From the NCBI GenBank assembly GCA_039193195.1, contig JBCCWS010000003.1:219791-283790 (forward strand): 64,000 nucleotides of DNA, in the 5' to 3' direction. This document shows positions 1-9,541 of the stretch, piece by piece. This DNA is from Pseudomonadota bacterium (GTDB lineage: Bacteria; Pseudomonadota; Gammaproteobacteria; Steroidobacterales; JBCBZW01). Within the stretch, counting starts at the first letter, position 1, and every line of letters starts with the position of its first letter. The notes beneath the pieces are model-generated. The model ran no database searches and was not told the DNA's origin. It saw only the letters and a list, made by a program, of their open reading frames with translations. The position numbers and the translations under genes are program-made.

Positions 1-2
1 GG

Positions 3-2594
3 GAGCTGAAGATCGTCGGCGGTGAGGTCTTGGCCCAAAACACCGTCGACGGCGGCCAGTACCTGGAGATAATGCCCCAGCGACTGCCTGGCACCGTGAC
101 GCTCACGCCGACGCGGTCCAGCGCGCCGGGGCGAGCACGCTGGCGCTTCGATATCGCTAGCGGCAGCGCGATCGAACCCGTGCTGAGCAAAGGCAGAGCA
201 CTGCGGATGCAGCGTGATCACGAGCAGGCTATCGATGCGATTACCCCCCTGCTCGACGACGAGAGTCATCCGCGAAACGTCCTCGCCAAGGCCTACGCAT
301 CCCATTGGGCCGGTCAAGCACACTTGGCCGCAGGCGATGCCGACGGCGCCTTGACCCTGCTCCATCGGGCCATCGAGCACTACGCCCGAGTGGACCGTCC
401 GGAGGCGCTCATCGACGGCGCGACGGTAGCCCTCTACCTGCATCTACAGCGCAGCGAGTTTGCCCAAGCGGGCGCCCTGCTCGAGCGCATTCGTCCGCGC
501 GGCGCAGCGCTCGACAAGCTAGGCGGACGGGGTCGCTACCTCCTCGACTACTACACCGGCGCCCTCGCCAGCCACGTGGGCGACTACCGCAACGCCCTGA
601 CCCACTTGCAGCGTGCCGCGACGACGGCGAAGCGCCTCGAACTCCACGGCCATCAGCAGCTCGCCGAGCAGTGGTTGGCGCTGCAGCTGCAGGCAGTCGG
701 TCGGCGCGAGGAAGCGGATCGGCTACTGGTCGCCCTTTCCTCCCGCTCGAGCTCACAAGCGGGCTCGTGCTCACGGGCGCAGCTCGCCAACAACATCGGC
801 TGGAACCGACTCCTCGCCCTGGAATCTCGCCAAGCAGCACCCGACCCGGTACCTCCTCTGCGCGAAGCGCTCGCCGCCTACCAGGACCCGGCCTGTCAGC
901 GGACGCGTGAGCAGCTTGCCAACGCTCGAATCAACCTGAGCCTCGCCTACCTGCACGCCGGCGACCTCGACGCTTCGGCTCGACTTCTCAACGCCCTGGG
1001 CGACGAGCCGGATCTGGCACCAGGGCTAGCCCTTTGGCTACACGATGCGCAGGGACGGGTTGCCCTGAGGCGCGATAACCCCAAGGCTGCCCTGCGCGCC
1101 TACGATGCCCTCGCTGCGCTCGCCCGTCGACGCTACGACGACCAGGCGCAATGGCGCGCGCAAGCGGGACGGGCGCAAGCGTTGGAGACGCTCGGTGAAC
1201 TCCAAGGAGCGCTCGATGCCTACGCTCGGGCGGAAGCCTTGCTCGCCCTGCAGACCGTGCAGGTGCCGGTCAATGCGGGGCGAGAGACCTTCTTGACCCG
1301 CCACCGCTGGGTCACCCTCGCCTACCTGCGTTTGCTTATCGACCAGGGACAGCTCAGGCAGGCGTATGCCGTTGCCCGCGCGGCGCGCAGCCGTACCTTA
1401 CGCAGCTTGCGCCGATCGGATCGCCTTGCGGCGCTCGATGAGGACGAGCGCGCGCAGTGGCAAGCGGCCATGTCCGCATACGTCCGCGCCCGCGACCAGT
1501 TGGCTGGCGAGGTGGCTGAGGACTGGATGCTGCCGGCCGACGCGCTAGCCCCGACGCGCGCCGCGCGCGAGACGCTCGCGATCGACCTACGCCGTACCCT
1601 CGATGGCGCATTCGCCGTGCTCGACCGCCTCCCCGGGCCCGAGGCAGGCGAAAAGCGCCTGCGCCCGCCGGGAGCAACTCAGCTGTTGTTCTTCTCGACC
1701 CACGAGGATGGCACTGACTACGCGCGGTGGCTCGCGTTCGCCGAGAGTGACGAGGGGCTAGAGGCGACGGAGATCGCGTGCCCACTCAAGGCCCTCGAGG
1801 ATCCGCAAGGGCACGCTGACCTCTTGAGTGCCTGCTTGCTGGAACCGTTCGCATCCGCCATCGACGGGGCGCGGCAGCTCCGCCTACTCACCTCGGGCGT
1901 GCTCAACAATCTGGACGTCCACGCCTTGCCTTGGACCGACGCACCACTGCTCGCCCACGTGCCCGTGAGCTACGCGCTCGATACGGCCGCCTCGCCGACG
2001 CGGCCTGCAGCGCTATCCTTGCCCGCAGCGCTCGTAGTCGGCGACCCGCGCGGCGACCTACCGGCCGCGCGCCAGGAAGCGCACCGGGTGGCCACCCTGC
2101 TCACTCAGCAGCGGCCGCAGCCTCCCCACGTGCTCCTGGGCGGCGACGCCAACCTCCCTAGCCTGCGCGCGGCGCTGGAGCAGGCGGACCTATTCCACTA
2201 CGCCGGCCACGCCATGTTCGGCGGCCGCGGAGGATGGGACAGCTCCCTACCACTCGCAGGCGATACCGCCTTTACGGTGGGGGACATCCTCGCCCTGCGC
2301 CGGGCCCCAACGCAGGTGGTGCTGTCTGGCTGTGAGACCGGGCGAGCGCAGGCAGACGCCGACGTGAGCCAAGGCATCGGCATCGCCCATGCGTTTCTTG
2401 CCGCGGGAAGTCACTCGGTCATTGCCGCCACTCGCCCGGTAGAAGATGACATCGCCAACGCCCTGGTCACTGCCCTTTACGAACGCTGGCGCCCTGGCGC
2501 CGACGTAGGCGAGTCCCTGCGCGAGGCGCAGCTCGCCCTGGCGCGCCAGGCGCCGGCAGCGGACTGGTTTAGCTTCCGACACATCACCCTATGA
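3..2594 (+). CDS. TPR-CHAT domain protein, 5' end outside window
   Basis: The frame is open to the left edge; an internal TTG at 30 is the first possible start visible, but coding-like sequence continues upstream, so the gene is probably truncated by the window. The first two thirds are alanine- and leucine-rich helical pairs typical of TPR solenoids. The last ~250 residues form a CHAT domain, a caspase-like (clan CD) peptidase fold. The His of FHYAGHA (codon at 2208) and the Cys of LSGCETG (codon at 2331) are the expected catalytic dyad. CHAT proteins are normally triggered proteases whose TPR part senses or docks a partner. A secreted subtilisin-like protease begins 64 bp downstream on the same strand, suggesting co-transcription. 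Family assignment is strong; the substrate is unknown. Confidence 0.9.
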   Translation, partial: ELKIVGGEVLAQNTVDGGQYLEIMPQRLPGTVTLTPTRSSAPGRARWRFDIASGSAIEPVLSKGRALRMQRDHEQAIDAITPLLDDESHPRNVLAKAYASHWAGQAHLAAGDADGALTLLHRAIEHYARVDRPEALIDGATVALYLHLQRSEFAQAGALLERIRPRGAALDKLGGRGRYLLDYYTGALASHVGDYRNALTHLQRAATTAKRLELHGHQQLAEQWLALQLQAVGRREEADRLLVALSSRSSSQAGSCSRAQLANNIGWNRLLALESRQAAPDPVPPLREALAAYQDPACQRTREQLANARINLSLAYLHAGDLDASARLLNALGDEPDLAPGLALWLHDAQGRVALRRDNPKAALRAYDALAALARRRYDDQAQWRAQAGRAQALETLGELQGALDAYARAEALLALQTVQVPVNAGRETFLTRHRWVTLAYLRLLIDQGQLRQAYAVARAARSRTLRSLRRSDRLAALDEDERAQWQAAMSAYVRARDQLAGEVAEDWMLPADALAPTRAARETLAIDLRRTLDGAFAVLDRLPGPEAGEKRLRPPGATQLLFFSTHEDGTDYARWLAFAESDEGLEATEIACPLKALEDPQGHADLLSACLLEPFASAIDGARQLRLLTSGVLNNLDVHALPWTDAPLLAHVPVSYALDTAASPTRPAALSLPAALVVGDPRGDLPAARQEAHRVATLLTQQRPQPPHVLLGGDANLPSLRAALEQADLFHYAGHAMFGGRGGWDSSLPLAGDTAFTVGDILALRRAPTQVVLSGCETGRAQADADVSQGIGIAHAFLAAGSHSVIAATRPVEDDIANALVTALYERWRPGADVGESLREAQLALARQAPAADWFSFRHITL

Positions 2595-2658
2595 ACACCG
2601 TCAACGCTCACACAGCGAATAACACCGGCCAGCAACGCACTGGCAAAGGAGACTCGAC

Positions 2659-4689
2659 ATGCGCTTCCAAATGACAGCTAGACGGGCTGCCCCTGGCCTA
2701 GCCATATTATTCGCATGTTTGACCACAGCAGCCGCCCTGGCGGCGCCAGAAGACCCGCCGATCGATCCGAACGATGCGCGCATCCTCTGGCGCTGGGTCG
2801 GCATCAGCACGAACCCTGAACAACCGTGTCCCGCGGCGTTCGGATGGGAAGAAGAACGTCTATTCGAGGATCCGGAACTGCCCGTGCCACCCCCAGGACT
2901 CGCCCGCTACTGCGTGTACGAGCTACCTGACGACACGCCCTTCAGCAACACGCTGCGCAACAACTTACAGGCGCTGCTTGGCAACGGCTCGCTCAGCGCC
3001 GTCGAACCCGACCAGATGGCGCTATCGGCGGAAGCTGAGGGCCAACTCCCGCCACGCCTATTCCGCCAGCTGAGTGAGCACTTCTTGCGCGAAGTCGGTC
3101 AACCGATCGATCCCCTGAGCTTCCCAGCCGACGGCGACTCGGTACGCCTGACCCTGCTCGACACCCAGCCCTCGGGCGCCAACCCCGAGCTGTTCACCCA
3201 ATACACCTCAGCCCACGGCTATACGCTCGCCACGCTGATCGAGCGCATGATCTGCAACGGCGCGGCAGGCGACTGCGCAGCGGACGTGCGTACGCGCCTG
3301 ACCTTGGGCAACGTGTGCTTCGATCAGCGCAGCAAGGATAGCGCCTGCCGCAACGGGCTCAACGGCGGCTGGTTCGGCGCCCAGACCGACCTCGCGCGCG
3401 CCATTCGTAACGAAGTGGCGGAGTGGACGAACGATACGACCCCGCGGGGGATGGGCGAACAGCAACACCTCATCCTCAATCTCTCCCTTGGCTGGAACCG
3501 GCGCTTTGGCGGCAACCAGGGCTTCAACGCGATGCCCCTTGCCGTGGCCGCCGTCTACTCCGCCCTGCAGGATGCGAGCTGCCGCGGAGCGCTCGTCTTG
3601 GCCGCGGCCGGCAATCAGCACGGCGGCCCTAACGAGCCCGGTGGCCCCATGTACCCAGCAGCGTGGGAGCAAAGGGCCGCACCGAACTTCCTCCAATGCC
3701 GTTTACAGCTGATCGAGCAGGGCGGCTACACACCGCCTTGGGCCTTCCCTTCACAACTCACCTCGCAGAACGACCGCCCCCTAGTGGTGGCCATCGGCGG
3801 CGTACGGGTCGACAACTCGATCATCTTCAATGGGCGACCGAACGGCGGAGAGCCGACCTTAGTGGCTTTCGCCGATCACGCCGCGACGGAGTCGCTGGCG
3901 ATCCCCAACACGCCGACCATCACCCTCACGGGCACCTCCGTGGCGAGTGCCGTCGTGTCCGCCGCCGCCGCCGTCGCCTGGCGCTTCAAGAACGCGCTAC
4001 CGACCAGGCAGCTGCTGGACCGCATCGCCCTCTCGGGCACGGACGTCGGGCGGGAAGCGGATTTCTGTCTCAACGGTCGGGGCGGCGGTGCCAACGCCTG
4101 CCCCAACCCTGTCCCCAACGTTCGGCGCGTCACCCTGTGCGCCACCATCGAGTGCGTGCGCGATGACAACTGCGCGGGGTCATACCCAAGCTGCCCCACG
4201 CCGATCCGTTTGGAACTCACGGGCGTGGACGACATCGCGCCCACCTCGGACTTTGCCACCATCACCGACACGCTCGTGGATCCGGGCTGCGACGGCATTG
4301 TTACCCACTACGACCCGTTGCAAGGGATCCCCGCAAACCCGTGCCTTGCAAAGCAGTACCACGGGATCAACTCGGTGCCTTGGGTGGACCCGCAGCCGGG
4401 CGACCTGCCCTGCCCCAACTGCTTCGTGCAGTTCATGAGCCCCGGCACCTTCTACTACGAGATCGACCCCCAGCTCGCCGAGAGCTTCACGGACATCACC
4501 CTCCAGTGCGGTAACGATGCATTCGTGCTGCCCTTCCCAACGCTCGATTCCTTGGACTTCGGTGCCATGGCCAACGTGAAGTGCCCGGTGGCCGAGCCGG
4601 TGCAGCTGCTGATGCGCGACAGTGGCGGGCGCACGCACATCTCACCCGTGCTGTACATCGACCCTATTACGCCGCCGAACCCGCAGTAG
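2659..4689 (+). CDS. Secreted subtilisin-like (S8) serine protease
   Basis: The ATG at 2659 follows an AAGGAG ribosome site and encodes a signal peptide (ending near ALAAPED). Catalytic residues fall in the S8 order: Asp168 in LTLLDTQPSG, His186 in SAHGYTLATLI, oxyanion Asn319 in LAAAGNQHG and nucleophile Ser427 in LTGTSVASAVV. The Asp-His spacing is shorter than in classical subtilisin. About 220 residues after the Ser are Cys-rich (several CxxC-like pairs) and end in a predicted beta-rich region of unknown role. Location after a TPR-CHAT protease gene suggests a two-protease module. Substrate is not evident. Sure of the fold, unsure of activity. Confidence 0.85.
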   Translation: MRFQMTARRAAPGLAILFACLTTAAALAAPEDPPIDPNDARILWRWVGISTNPEQPCPAAFGWEEERLFEDPELPVPPPGLARYCVYELPDDTPFSNTLRNNLQALLGNGSLSAVEPDQMALSAEAEGQLPPRLFRQLSEHFLREVGQPIDPLSFPADGDSVRLTLLDTQPSGANPELFTQYTSAHGYTLATLIERMICNGAAGDCAADVRTRLTLGNVCFDQRSKDSACRNGLNGGWFGAQTDLARAIRNEVAEWTNDTTPRGMGEQQHLILNLSLGWNRRFGGNQGFNAMPLAVAAVYSALQDASCRGALVLAAAGNQHGGPNEPGGPMYPAAWEQRAAPNFLQCRLQLIEQGGYTPPWAFPSQLTSQNDRPLVVAIGGVRVDNSIIFNGRPNGGEPTLVAFADHAATESLAIPNTPTITLTGTSVASAVVSAAAAVAWRFKNALPTRQLLDRIALSGTDVGREADFCLNGRGGGANACPNPVPNVRRVTLCATIECVRDDNCAGSYPSCPTPIRLELTGVDDIAPTSDFATITDTLVDPGCDGIVTHYDPLQGIPANPCLAKQYHGINSVPWVDPQPGDLPCPNCFVQFMSPGTFYYEIDPQLAESFTDITLQCGNDAFVLPFPTLDSLDFGAMANVKCPVAEPVQLLMRDSGGRTHISPVLYIDPITPPNPQ

Positions 4690-4695
4690 GCGGGG

Positions 4696-4729
4696 AAAAA
4701 AGGTCCGGCGCGGGGGGGAGCGCCAGACC
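4696..4729 (-). terminator. Distal intrinsic terminator (leftward transcription)
   Basis: Arms 4702-4711 and 4720-4729 pair over 10 bp with one mismatch around a G-rich loop. Read on the minus strand, the hairpin is followed by six T residues (the A tract 4696-4701). It lies directly left of another such hairpin, so the two form a tandem terminator for transcripts coming from the M14 peptidase gene. The plus strand has no T tract after the hairpin, so it is not an obvious terminator for the subtilase gene. Confidence 0.7.
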
Positions 4730-4733
4730 GGAG

Positions 4734-4824
4734 AAAAAAACGCCTGGATGATCCGGGGTCCGCGCGCCCGCGAAGGTTGGCTGACCGGGGTGCCAATGAG
4801 AGCGCGCGGGGGACCATCCAGACG
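4734..4824 (-). terminator. Proximal long-stem intrinsic terminator (leftward)
   Basis: Arms 4741-4767 and 4802-4824 pair through CGxCTGGATGxTCC and GCGCGC blocks separated by a small G-rich bulge; the loop contains its own TTGGC/GCCAA mini-hairpin. On the minus strand the stem is followed by seven T residues (A tract 4734-4740). The structure is longer than a normal terminator and could be the 3' end of a small RNA. Confidence 0.65.
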
Positions 4825-5009
4825 AACTGCGCAGGCGAAGTCCCGGTCACGCCTGCTTGATCCTTGAGGGAGGACGGACATCAAGCGCGATTCCGACTCC
4901 TTGTCCCTCTTGCCTAGTGGCCTTTCTATCGGGTTCTTCACACCCATCCTGATGAACGGTCGACTGGGAGAGACCCTACGGAGGCGTCGCAGGCGAAGGG
5001 GCATCCGCG
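4825..5009 (-). other. Structured 3' untranslated region / possible sRNA
   Basis: There is no gene here. Read leftward from the stop codon of the M14 gene it contains GGGTGTGAAGAACCC, a CTTGAT...ATCAAG stem (4856-4861 with 4880-4885) and a GCAGGCG...CGCCTGC stem (4831-4837 with 4850-4856), and then enters the tandem terminators. Several GGA triplets lie near the predicted loops. I see no separate promoter, so this may simply be a 3' UTR. Confidence 0.4.
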
Positions 5010-7589
5010 TTATGACATATCCGTGGCCTGCTCGCGTCGGCAGCGCTGCTCGGCCTGGTCGACGATCGCCCGGTCGAACTCGATGGCCGAGTTAAAAAAC
5101 AACCCGTTGCTGTACATGCGCTGCGAGCCGCGGAAGTAAGCGCGAAAGTTGGGAACATCCGCAAACAGGATAAGGCGACCACGTCCCACAGGCTCGGCGA
5201 TCACCGCCACACTCCCGCCCAAACGCTTGGCGTTCTCGGGGGAGACGAACCCCGAGAGCACTGGTGCCTCCTCGTCGTACACGGCTACGTTCGCGAAACG
5301 ATCCGCGACGCGACGAAAGCGCAGCTCTCCCTTGTGGAACATCGGTAACCGCTCGTCCGGCAGGCCAAAGGCCAGGGGGTGGGTCAGGTCGACTCGACTG
5401 GCCAAGATCGCCCCGGCGATACGCTCGCGCTGAAGCACTTCGGCGCGGTCCCCGTAGCTTGCTGGCAACCCTGACGGCGGCAACTCGCTCACTCTGAGGC
5501 GGGTGACGGGCTGCTCCGCCCACCACTTCGCCGCTCGACGCTGAGCGATCACCGTGCCGCCTCCGCACGCGTAGTCGCGCAAGCGCTCGCCAACCTGTGC
5601 ATCAAGATCTTCGTAGTCGCCGTCTGCCATCAGCACGTGCGAGTACGCACGTAGCGATAAGCGCTCGAGTTGGTCGAGCTCGACGAGCGTGGTCGGCAGC
5701 CCTAGGCGCTTATCGGTGAGGTGCCAAATCTCCCCTACCTCGTAGGCGGACGTGCCTGGCCCCGCTAGCAGCAGCAACTTGGCCTTGCCGATGGCGGCGG
5801 TGCTGCGCCCCCCGAGGTCCGGGCCCACAGGGGTCAGGCCCGTGCTCAGGGCGTACACGTGGGCGCGCTCTTCATCGATGACCTGGGCGACGAGTTCATC
5901 GAGTGTCTTCCTCGACTTGCTTTGCGTCCCGATTAGCGCCACTACGGCGCCGCGCTCGAAGGCGATCATCTGACCGTCGACCTCAGCGCCAAATGGCTCG
6001 GTCATCACCCGCAGACGCAAGCCCTCGCGCAACCAGGTGGCGGCCGCTGGCGGGCTCTCGCTGCGCTGCCAATCGAGCACGTAGGCGACGGCCGTTGCCG
6101 AATCGCCGTGCAACGCCCCAGGAGCGAGGGGGCTCGTGCGAAGCACTCGCTCACCGCGGGCCGGTAGCGCGCTCACCCGCGTGACGTCGATATCGTAGGC
6201 GAGGTCCGCGTTCCACGCAGAGACGTCGTAGAAGGTGGGGTCCGCGAACTCGGTGACCGGTTCGAACAAGGTCTGGACGAGGCGAAATCGAATCTGCTCC
6301 GCAGGTACCAAGAAGGCGTGCTGCGGTGCCTGCGCCTGACGGAACACCTCGATGTCATGACCAGCGAGCAAGCGTGCGAGGGAGTAGCCTCGGTGCGGGT
6401 CACCCGGCGTCGAGAACACCCAACCACCGCCCGTCGCTTTGCCAGCGGCGAGCGCATCGCGCCGCGTGCTGCGTTGATGGATGGCCAAGGCTTGGCGGTT
6501 GGCTTGGGCACCTGCCAGCAGGGAGCGTGACGTGGCGAACTGGTTTCGAATCGCCTGCTTCAGGGTAACCGTCCCGTTCGGCGAGCGCTGCGCTAGGCCT
6601 CGGGCGCTCGCTTGCTCAAACAGGACGCCGACACTTCCCTGCAGGTCTGGGTAGGTCGATCCCTTGCCGTAGTAGAAGTCGTCGAAAGCCTCCCGCGTGA
6701 AATAGGGTTGGGCGAAGGCATCGAGCGCCCTGGCGTGAAACCGTGCGATCTGCGCCGTGAGTTCAACGGTGCGAGCAGAGGTGAGCGGGTTGTTCCGCGA
6801 GGGCACACCCGGCTGAAAGAAGTAGGTGGCCGATGTCCCCATCTCGTGGTAGTCGCCAACCACGTGCGGCAACCAGCGCTGGTACCACTCGACGCGCGAC
6901 CGGGACTCCGGGTGCTGAAGCAGGAGCCAATCACGATTCAGGTCGAACCAGTAGTGGTTAGTTCTTCCATTAGGCCACGCTTCGCGATGCTCGCGATGAT
7001 TCGGATCGCTAGCCTCGATTCGGTTGCGATGAGCATTAACCCAGCTGGTGAACCGCTGCATGCCATCAGGGTTGGCCGACGGCTCGATGATCACCACCGT
7101 ATTTCCAAGATTTACTTCTAGCGCGTCGAGCGGCGCGGCGGCCAGATGGTATACCGTGTAGGTGGACGCGTGCGCACCGCTGGTCTCATTGCCGTGCACG
7201 GAGTAGACGAACCAGGCCACGAGGGGGCCTGGCGTCTCGGCCAGGCCGTCAGCGTAGGCCACGTGGGCACTGCGTAAGTCCTCCAGGCGAGCTAAGTTCT
7301 CGGGCGTGGAAATGATCGCCAACACGTGACGGCGCATCTCGTGCGTGCTGCCGATCTCGACCAATTGCACGCGCTCGCTAGCGCCCGCGACGGCCTCGAA
7401 GTAACGAAGCAATTCGTCGTGGCTGAGGTGTCGCTCACCCACCTCGAAACCAAAGACCTGTTCACCGGTGGGCACAGTCGTATCGTAGGTTACCGCTTCC
7501 GGCAGGGGGTTGGCGCAGGCGAAGGACGCCGCGCACGCCAGCGCAACAAAGGCCGAGCACGTGCTCGAGGGGGAAGTTCGGGGTGTCAC
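5010..7589 (-). CDS. Exported M14-family zinc carboxypeptidase
   Basis: The start is taken as GTG at 7589, because AGGAG lies 8 nt upstream and the signal peptide (SAFVALACAASFACANPLPEA) begins directly after it. The M14 metallopeptidase core carries zinc ligands in VHGNETSG (His, Glu) and the later His in HVVGDYHEMG, with NPDGMQRF and DLNRDW substrate-side motifs typical of the family. At about 860 residues it is much longer than a simple carboxypeptidase. The C-terminal half includes an AKLLLLAGPG...YACGGGTVIAQ stretch resembling a class I glutamine-amidotransferase-like fold, as in other large exported M14 proteins. Likely a periplasmic or secreted peptide-degrading enzyme. Transcription ends in the tandem terminators to its left. 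Confidence 0.85.
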   Translation of the reverse strand: MTPRTSPSSTCSAFVALACAASFACANPLPEAVTYDTTVPTGEQVFGFEVGERHLSHDELLRYFEAVAGASERVQLVEIGSTHEMRRHVLAIISTPENLARLEDLRSAHVAYADGLAETPGPLVAWFVYSVHGNETSGAHASTYTVYHLAAAPLDALEVNLGNTVVIIEPSANPDGMQRFTSWVNAHRNRIEASDPNHREHREAWPNGRTNHYWFDLNRDWLLLQHPESRSRVEWYQRWLPHVVGDYHEMGTSATYFFQPGVPSRNNPLTSARTVELTAQIARFHARALDAFAQPYFTREAFDDFYYGKGSTYPDLQGSVGVLFEQASARGLAQRSPNGTVTLKQAIRNQFATSRSLLAGAQANRQALAIHQRSTRRDALAAGKATGGGWVFSTPGDPHRGYSLARLLAGHDIEVFRQAQAPQHAFLVPAEQIRFRLVQTLFEPVTEFADPTFYDVSAWNADLAYDIDVTRVSALPARGERVLRTSPLAPGALHGDSATAVAYVLDWQRSESPPAAATWLREGLRLRVMTEPFGAEVDGQMIAFERGAVVALIGTQSKSRKTLDELVAQVIDEERAHVYALSTGLTPVGPDLGGRSTAAIGKAKLLLLAGPGTSAYEVGEIWHLTDKRLGLPTTLVELDQLERLSLRAYSHVLMADGDYEDLDAQVGERLRDYACGGGTVIAQRRAAKWWAEQPVTRLRVSELPPSGLPASYGDRAEVLQRERIAGAILASRVDLTHPLAFGLPDERLPMFHKGELRFRRVADRFANVAVYDEEAPVLSGFVSPENAKRLGGSVAVIAEPVGRGRLILFADVPNFRAYFRGSQRMYSNGLFFNSAIEFDRAIVDQAEQRCRREQATDMS

Positions 7590-7961
7590 TGCGGGCTCCT
7601 CGCAATCGAGGCCCGTGCGCGGGCCCCGCAACCGCAGAGCCTAACGCGATCAGCGCAAGGTGGGTCGCCGAGGCGACCGATCAATGGGTACCGTCAGGGC
7701 GCGGATGCGCGGTGCGAGCAGGCGAAGGCCTCGAGAGCCTTGCTGCGCGTTTTGAGCAGCTTCAACACGTCGCGCCAGCTGACCATGGGATCCACGCTAC
7801 CGCCCGGGCGGTCATGATGGCAGCTACCTGCATCGCCCCCGCTCCAAGAGTGTTGGCCAGCTTTGGCGCCGGATTAGGACGCTCCTTCGACAGGCTGGAT
7901 GCGCCGCGTCGCAGGGCTCCTGAGCTCCACGCCGGGTGGCGACTGCGTCACGCCCTCGCGC
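7590..7961. other. Intergenic region with a 14-bp palindrome
   Basis: No convincing gene lies between the M14 gene and the sugar porter, both leftward. A GCCCG/CGGGC hairpin is seen near 7612-7627 and a perfect palindrome ACCGCCCGGGCGGT at 7799-7812. The palindrome could be an operator or a weak terminator without a T tract. Long open frames here are opposite-strand shadows. Confidence 0.4.
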
Positions 7962-9398
7962 CTAGCCCGTCATCGCCTCCAGCTCCCTGCCCCGCGTCTC
8001 GCGCACCAACACCACGACGAAGACGGCGGAAATCGTGGCGCACAGGCAGTAGAACCCGTAAGCGCCGACCAGGCCGATGGTCGCCAACATGATCGGAAAG
8101 GTCATCGTGATCGCAAAGTTGGTGCCCCACTGCACGAATCCGCTCACGGCCAAGGCTGAGCCGCGTATCTGATTCGGGAACATCTCGCCAAGCATCACCC
8201 ACATGACCGGCCCCCAGCTCATATTGAAGACGAACACGTAAGCGTTCGCCGAGACGAGCGCCAGCAGCCCCATGCGCTCGCTCAAGGCGAGCTGACCATC
8301 GCCGTCCACGGAAGCGGAGGCAAACGCGATGGCGACTCCAGCGAGGGTAACGGCCATGCCTATCGATCCTCCCAGCAGCAAGGGCTTGCGTCCGATGCGA
8401 TCGATCGAGGCGATAGTCAGCAAGCACGCGATGATGCTGACCGCGCCGGAGACGATGTTGATGAGCAGGGCGTCACTCTCAGCGAACCCCACGGACTGCC
8501 ACAGGACGGCACCGTAGTAGAACACCACGTTGATACCGACCAGCTGCTGGAAGGCCGCCAAACCAATCCCGGCCCAAACCAGTGTACGCACGCGACGGGT
8601 CGCCGGATCGATGAGATCCATTAAGGTGGGTGCGTGATGATCCTGGGCGAGGGAAGCTTCGATCTCCGTCACTTTCCGCGCAGCTTCCCCGGTACCGAAT
8701 AAGCGTGCTAGCACACCGCGGGCGCGCTCCCGCTCGCCCCGGAGCATGAGATAACGCGGGCTCTCCGGAATGAGCAACAGGGCTAGCAGAAAGACTGCAG
8801 CTGGCAGGATTTCAACCCAGTACATCCACTGCCACGCGCGAAAGCCCAGCCAGAACTCCGCGGTCGAGGAACCCGCGACCAGCGCCAGCGCGTAGTTACT
8901 TACGAAGGCCACCGTGAGGCCGATGATGATCATGATCTGCTGCAAGCTGATCAAGCCGCCGCGGATGCGCGCTGGGGCTACCTCGGAAATATAGGCTGGG
9001 GCCAGCACGCTGGCAGCCCCGACCGCCAAGCCGCCGACGATGCGATAGAGCACGAACGCGAGGGACGACCCCGCCGCTCCAGACCCCCACGCACTGACCA
9101 TGAAGCATGCGGCCGCCACCAGCAGGATGGCGCGACGCCCGAAACGATCGGCCAATCGACCCGCGCCAAAGGCGCCCGCGGCGCAGCCGAGCAGCATGGA
9201 CGCCACGTTGAAACCGGTGCCGATACTGTTCGAGGCAAAGGCCTCGCGCAGGCCATCGACCGTGCCGTTGATGACGCCGCTATCGAACCCAAACAGAAAG
9301 CCGCCTATGGTGGCCACCAGGCAGATCAGGCCGACGTACCCAGGCTGGGCCTCCTCGCGCGCATCAGCGGCAGGGTTCGATGGATCGGTGACGGCCAT
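7962..9398 (-). CDS. MFS sugar porter (XylE/GalP-like)
   Basis: A 478-residue, 12-helix protein of the sugar porter family of the major facilitator superfamily. Family marks are GGFLFGFDSGVINGT in helix 1, the loop motif ADRFGRR, the mid-protein PESPRYL and the second-half DRIGRKPLL. Such proteins import hexoses or pentoses with protons across the inner membrane. The ATG at 9398 is preceded by GGGGAG. It faces the SLC45-like transporter gene across a shared promoter region carrying a GTTTRCA inverted repeat, so it probably imports glucose or another product of alpha-glucan degradation. Exact sugar is inferred, not shown. Confidence 0.9.
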   Translation of the reverse strand: MAVTDPSNPAADAREEAQPGYVGLICLVATIGGFLFGFDSGVINGTVDGLREAFASNSIGTGFNVASMLLGCAAGAFGAGRLADRFGRRAILLVAAACFMVSAWGSGAAGSSLAFVLYRIVGGLAVGAASVLAPAYISEVAPARIRGGLISLQQIMIIIGLTVAFVSNYALALVAGSSTAEFWLGFRAWQWMYWVEILPAAVFLLALLLIPESPRYLMLRGERERARGVLARLFGTGEAARKVTEIEASLAQDHHAPTLMDLIDPATRRVRTLVWAGIGLAAFQQLVGINVVFYYGAVLWQSVGFAESDALLINIVSGAVSIIACLLTIASIDRIGRKPLLLGGSIGMAVTLAGVAIAFASASVDGDGQLALSERMGLLALVSANAYVFVFNMSWGPVMWVMLGEMFPNQIRGSALAVSGFVQWGTNFAITMTFPIMLATIGLVGAYGFYCLCATISAVFVVVLVRETRGRELEAMTG

Positions 9399-9444
9399 AG
9401 TGCTCCCCTCTCGGCGCGGTAGTCAGAGCCCTCTATGTCGCATG

Positions 9445-9464
9445 GTTTACATCTCAATGCAAAC
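9445..9464. promoter_or_regulatory. Candidate operator GTTTACAT-CTCA-ATGCAAAC
   Basis: The 20-bp site GTTTACATCTCAATGCAAAC is an inverted repeat with 8-bp half-sites (one mismatch) and a 4-bp spacer. It lies 46 bp before the sugar porter start and about 106 bp before the divergent transporter. The same half-sites, GTTTGCA and TGTAAAC, recur upstream of the amylase/GH97 pair. The LacI-type protein encoded at 11097-12176 is the obvious candidate ligand. Confidence 0.5.
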
Positions 9465-9541
9465 TGAGAATCCACTTACCGCGCTGCAAAATAAGGGAAA
9501 CTCGACAAGAAGGAACTTCTGCGCCACCATTCATTGAAAAT

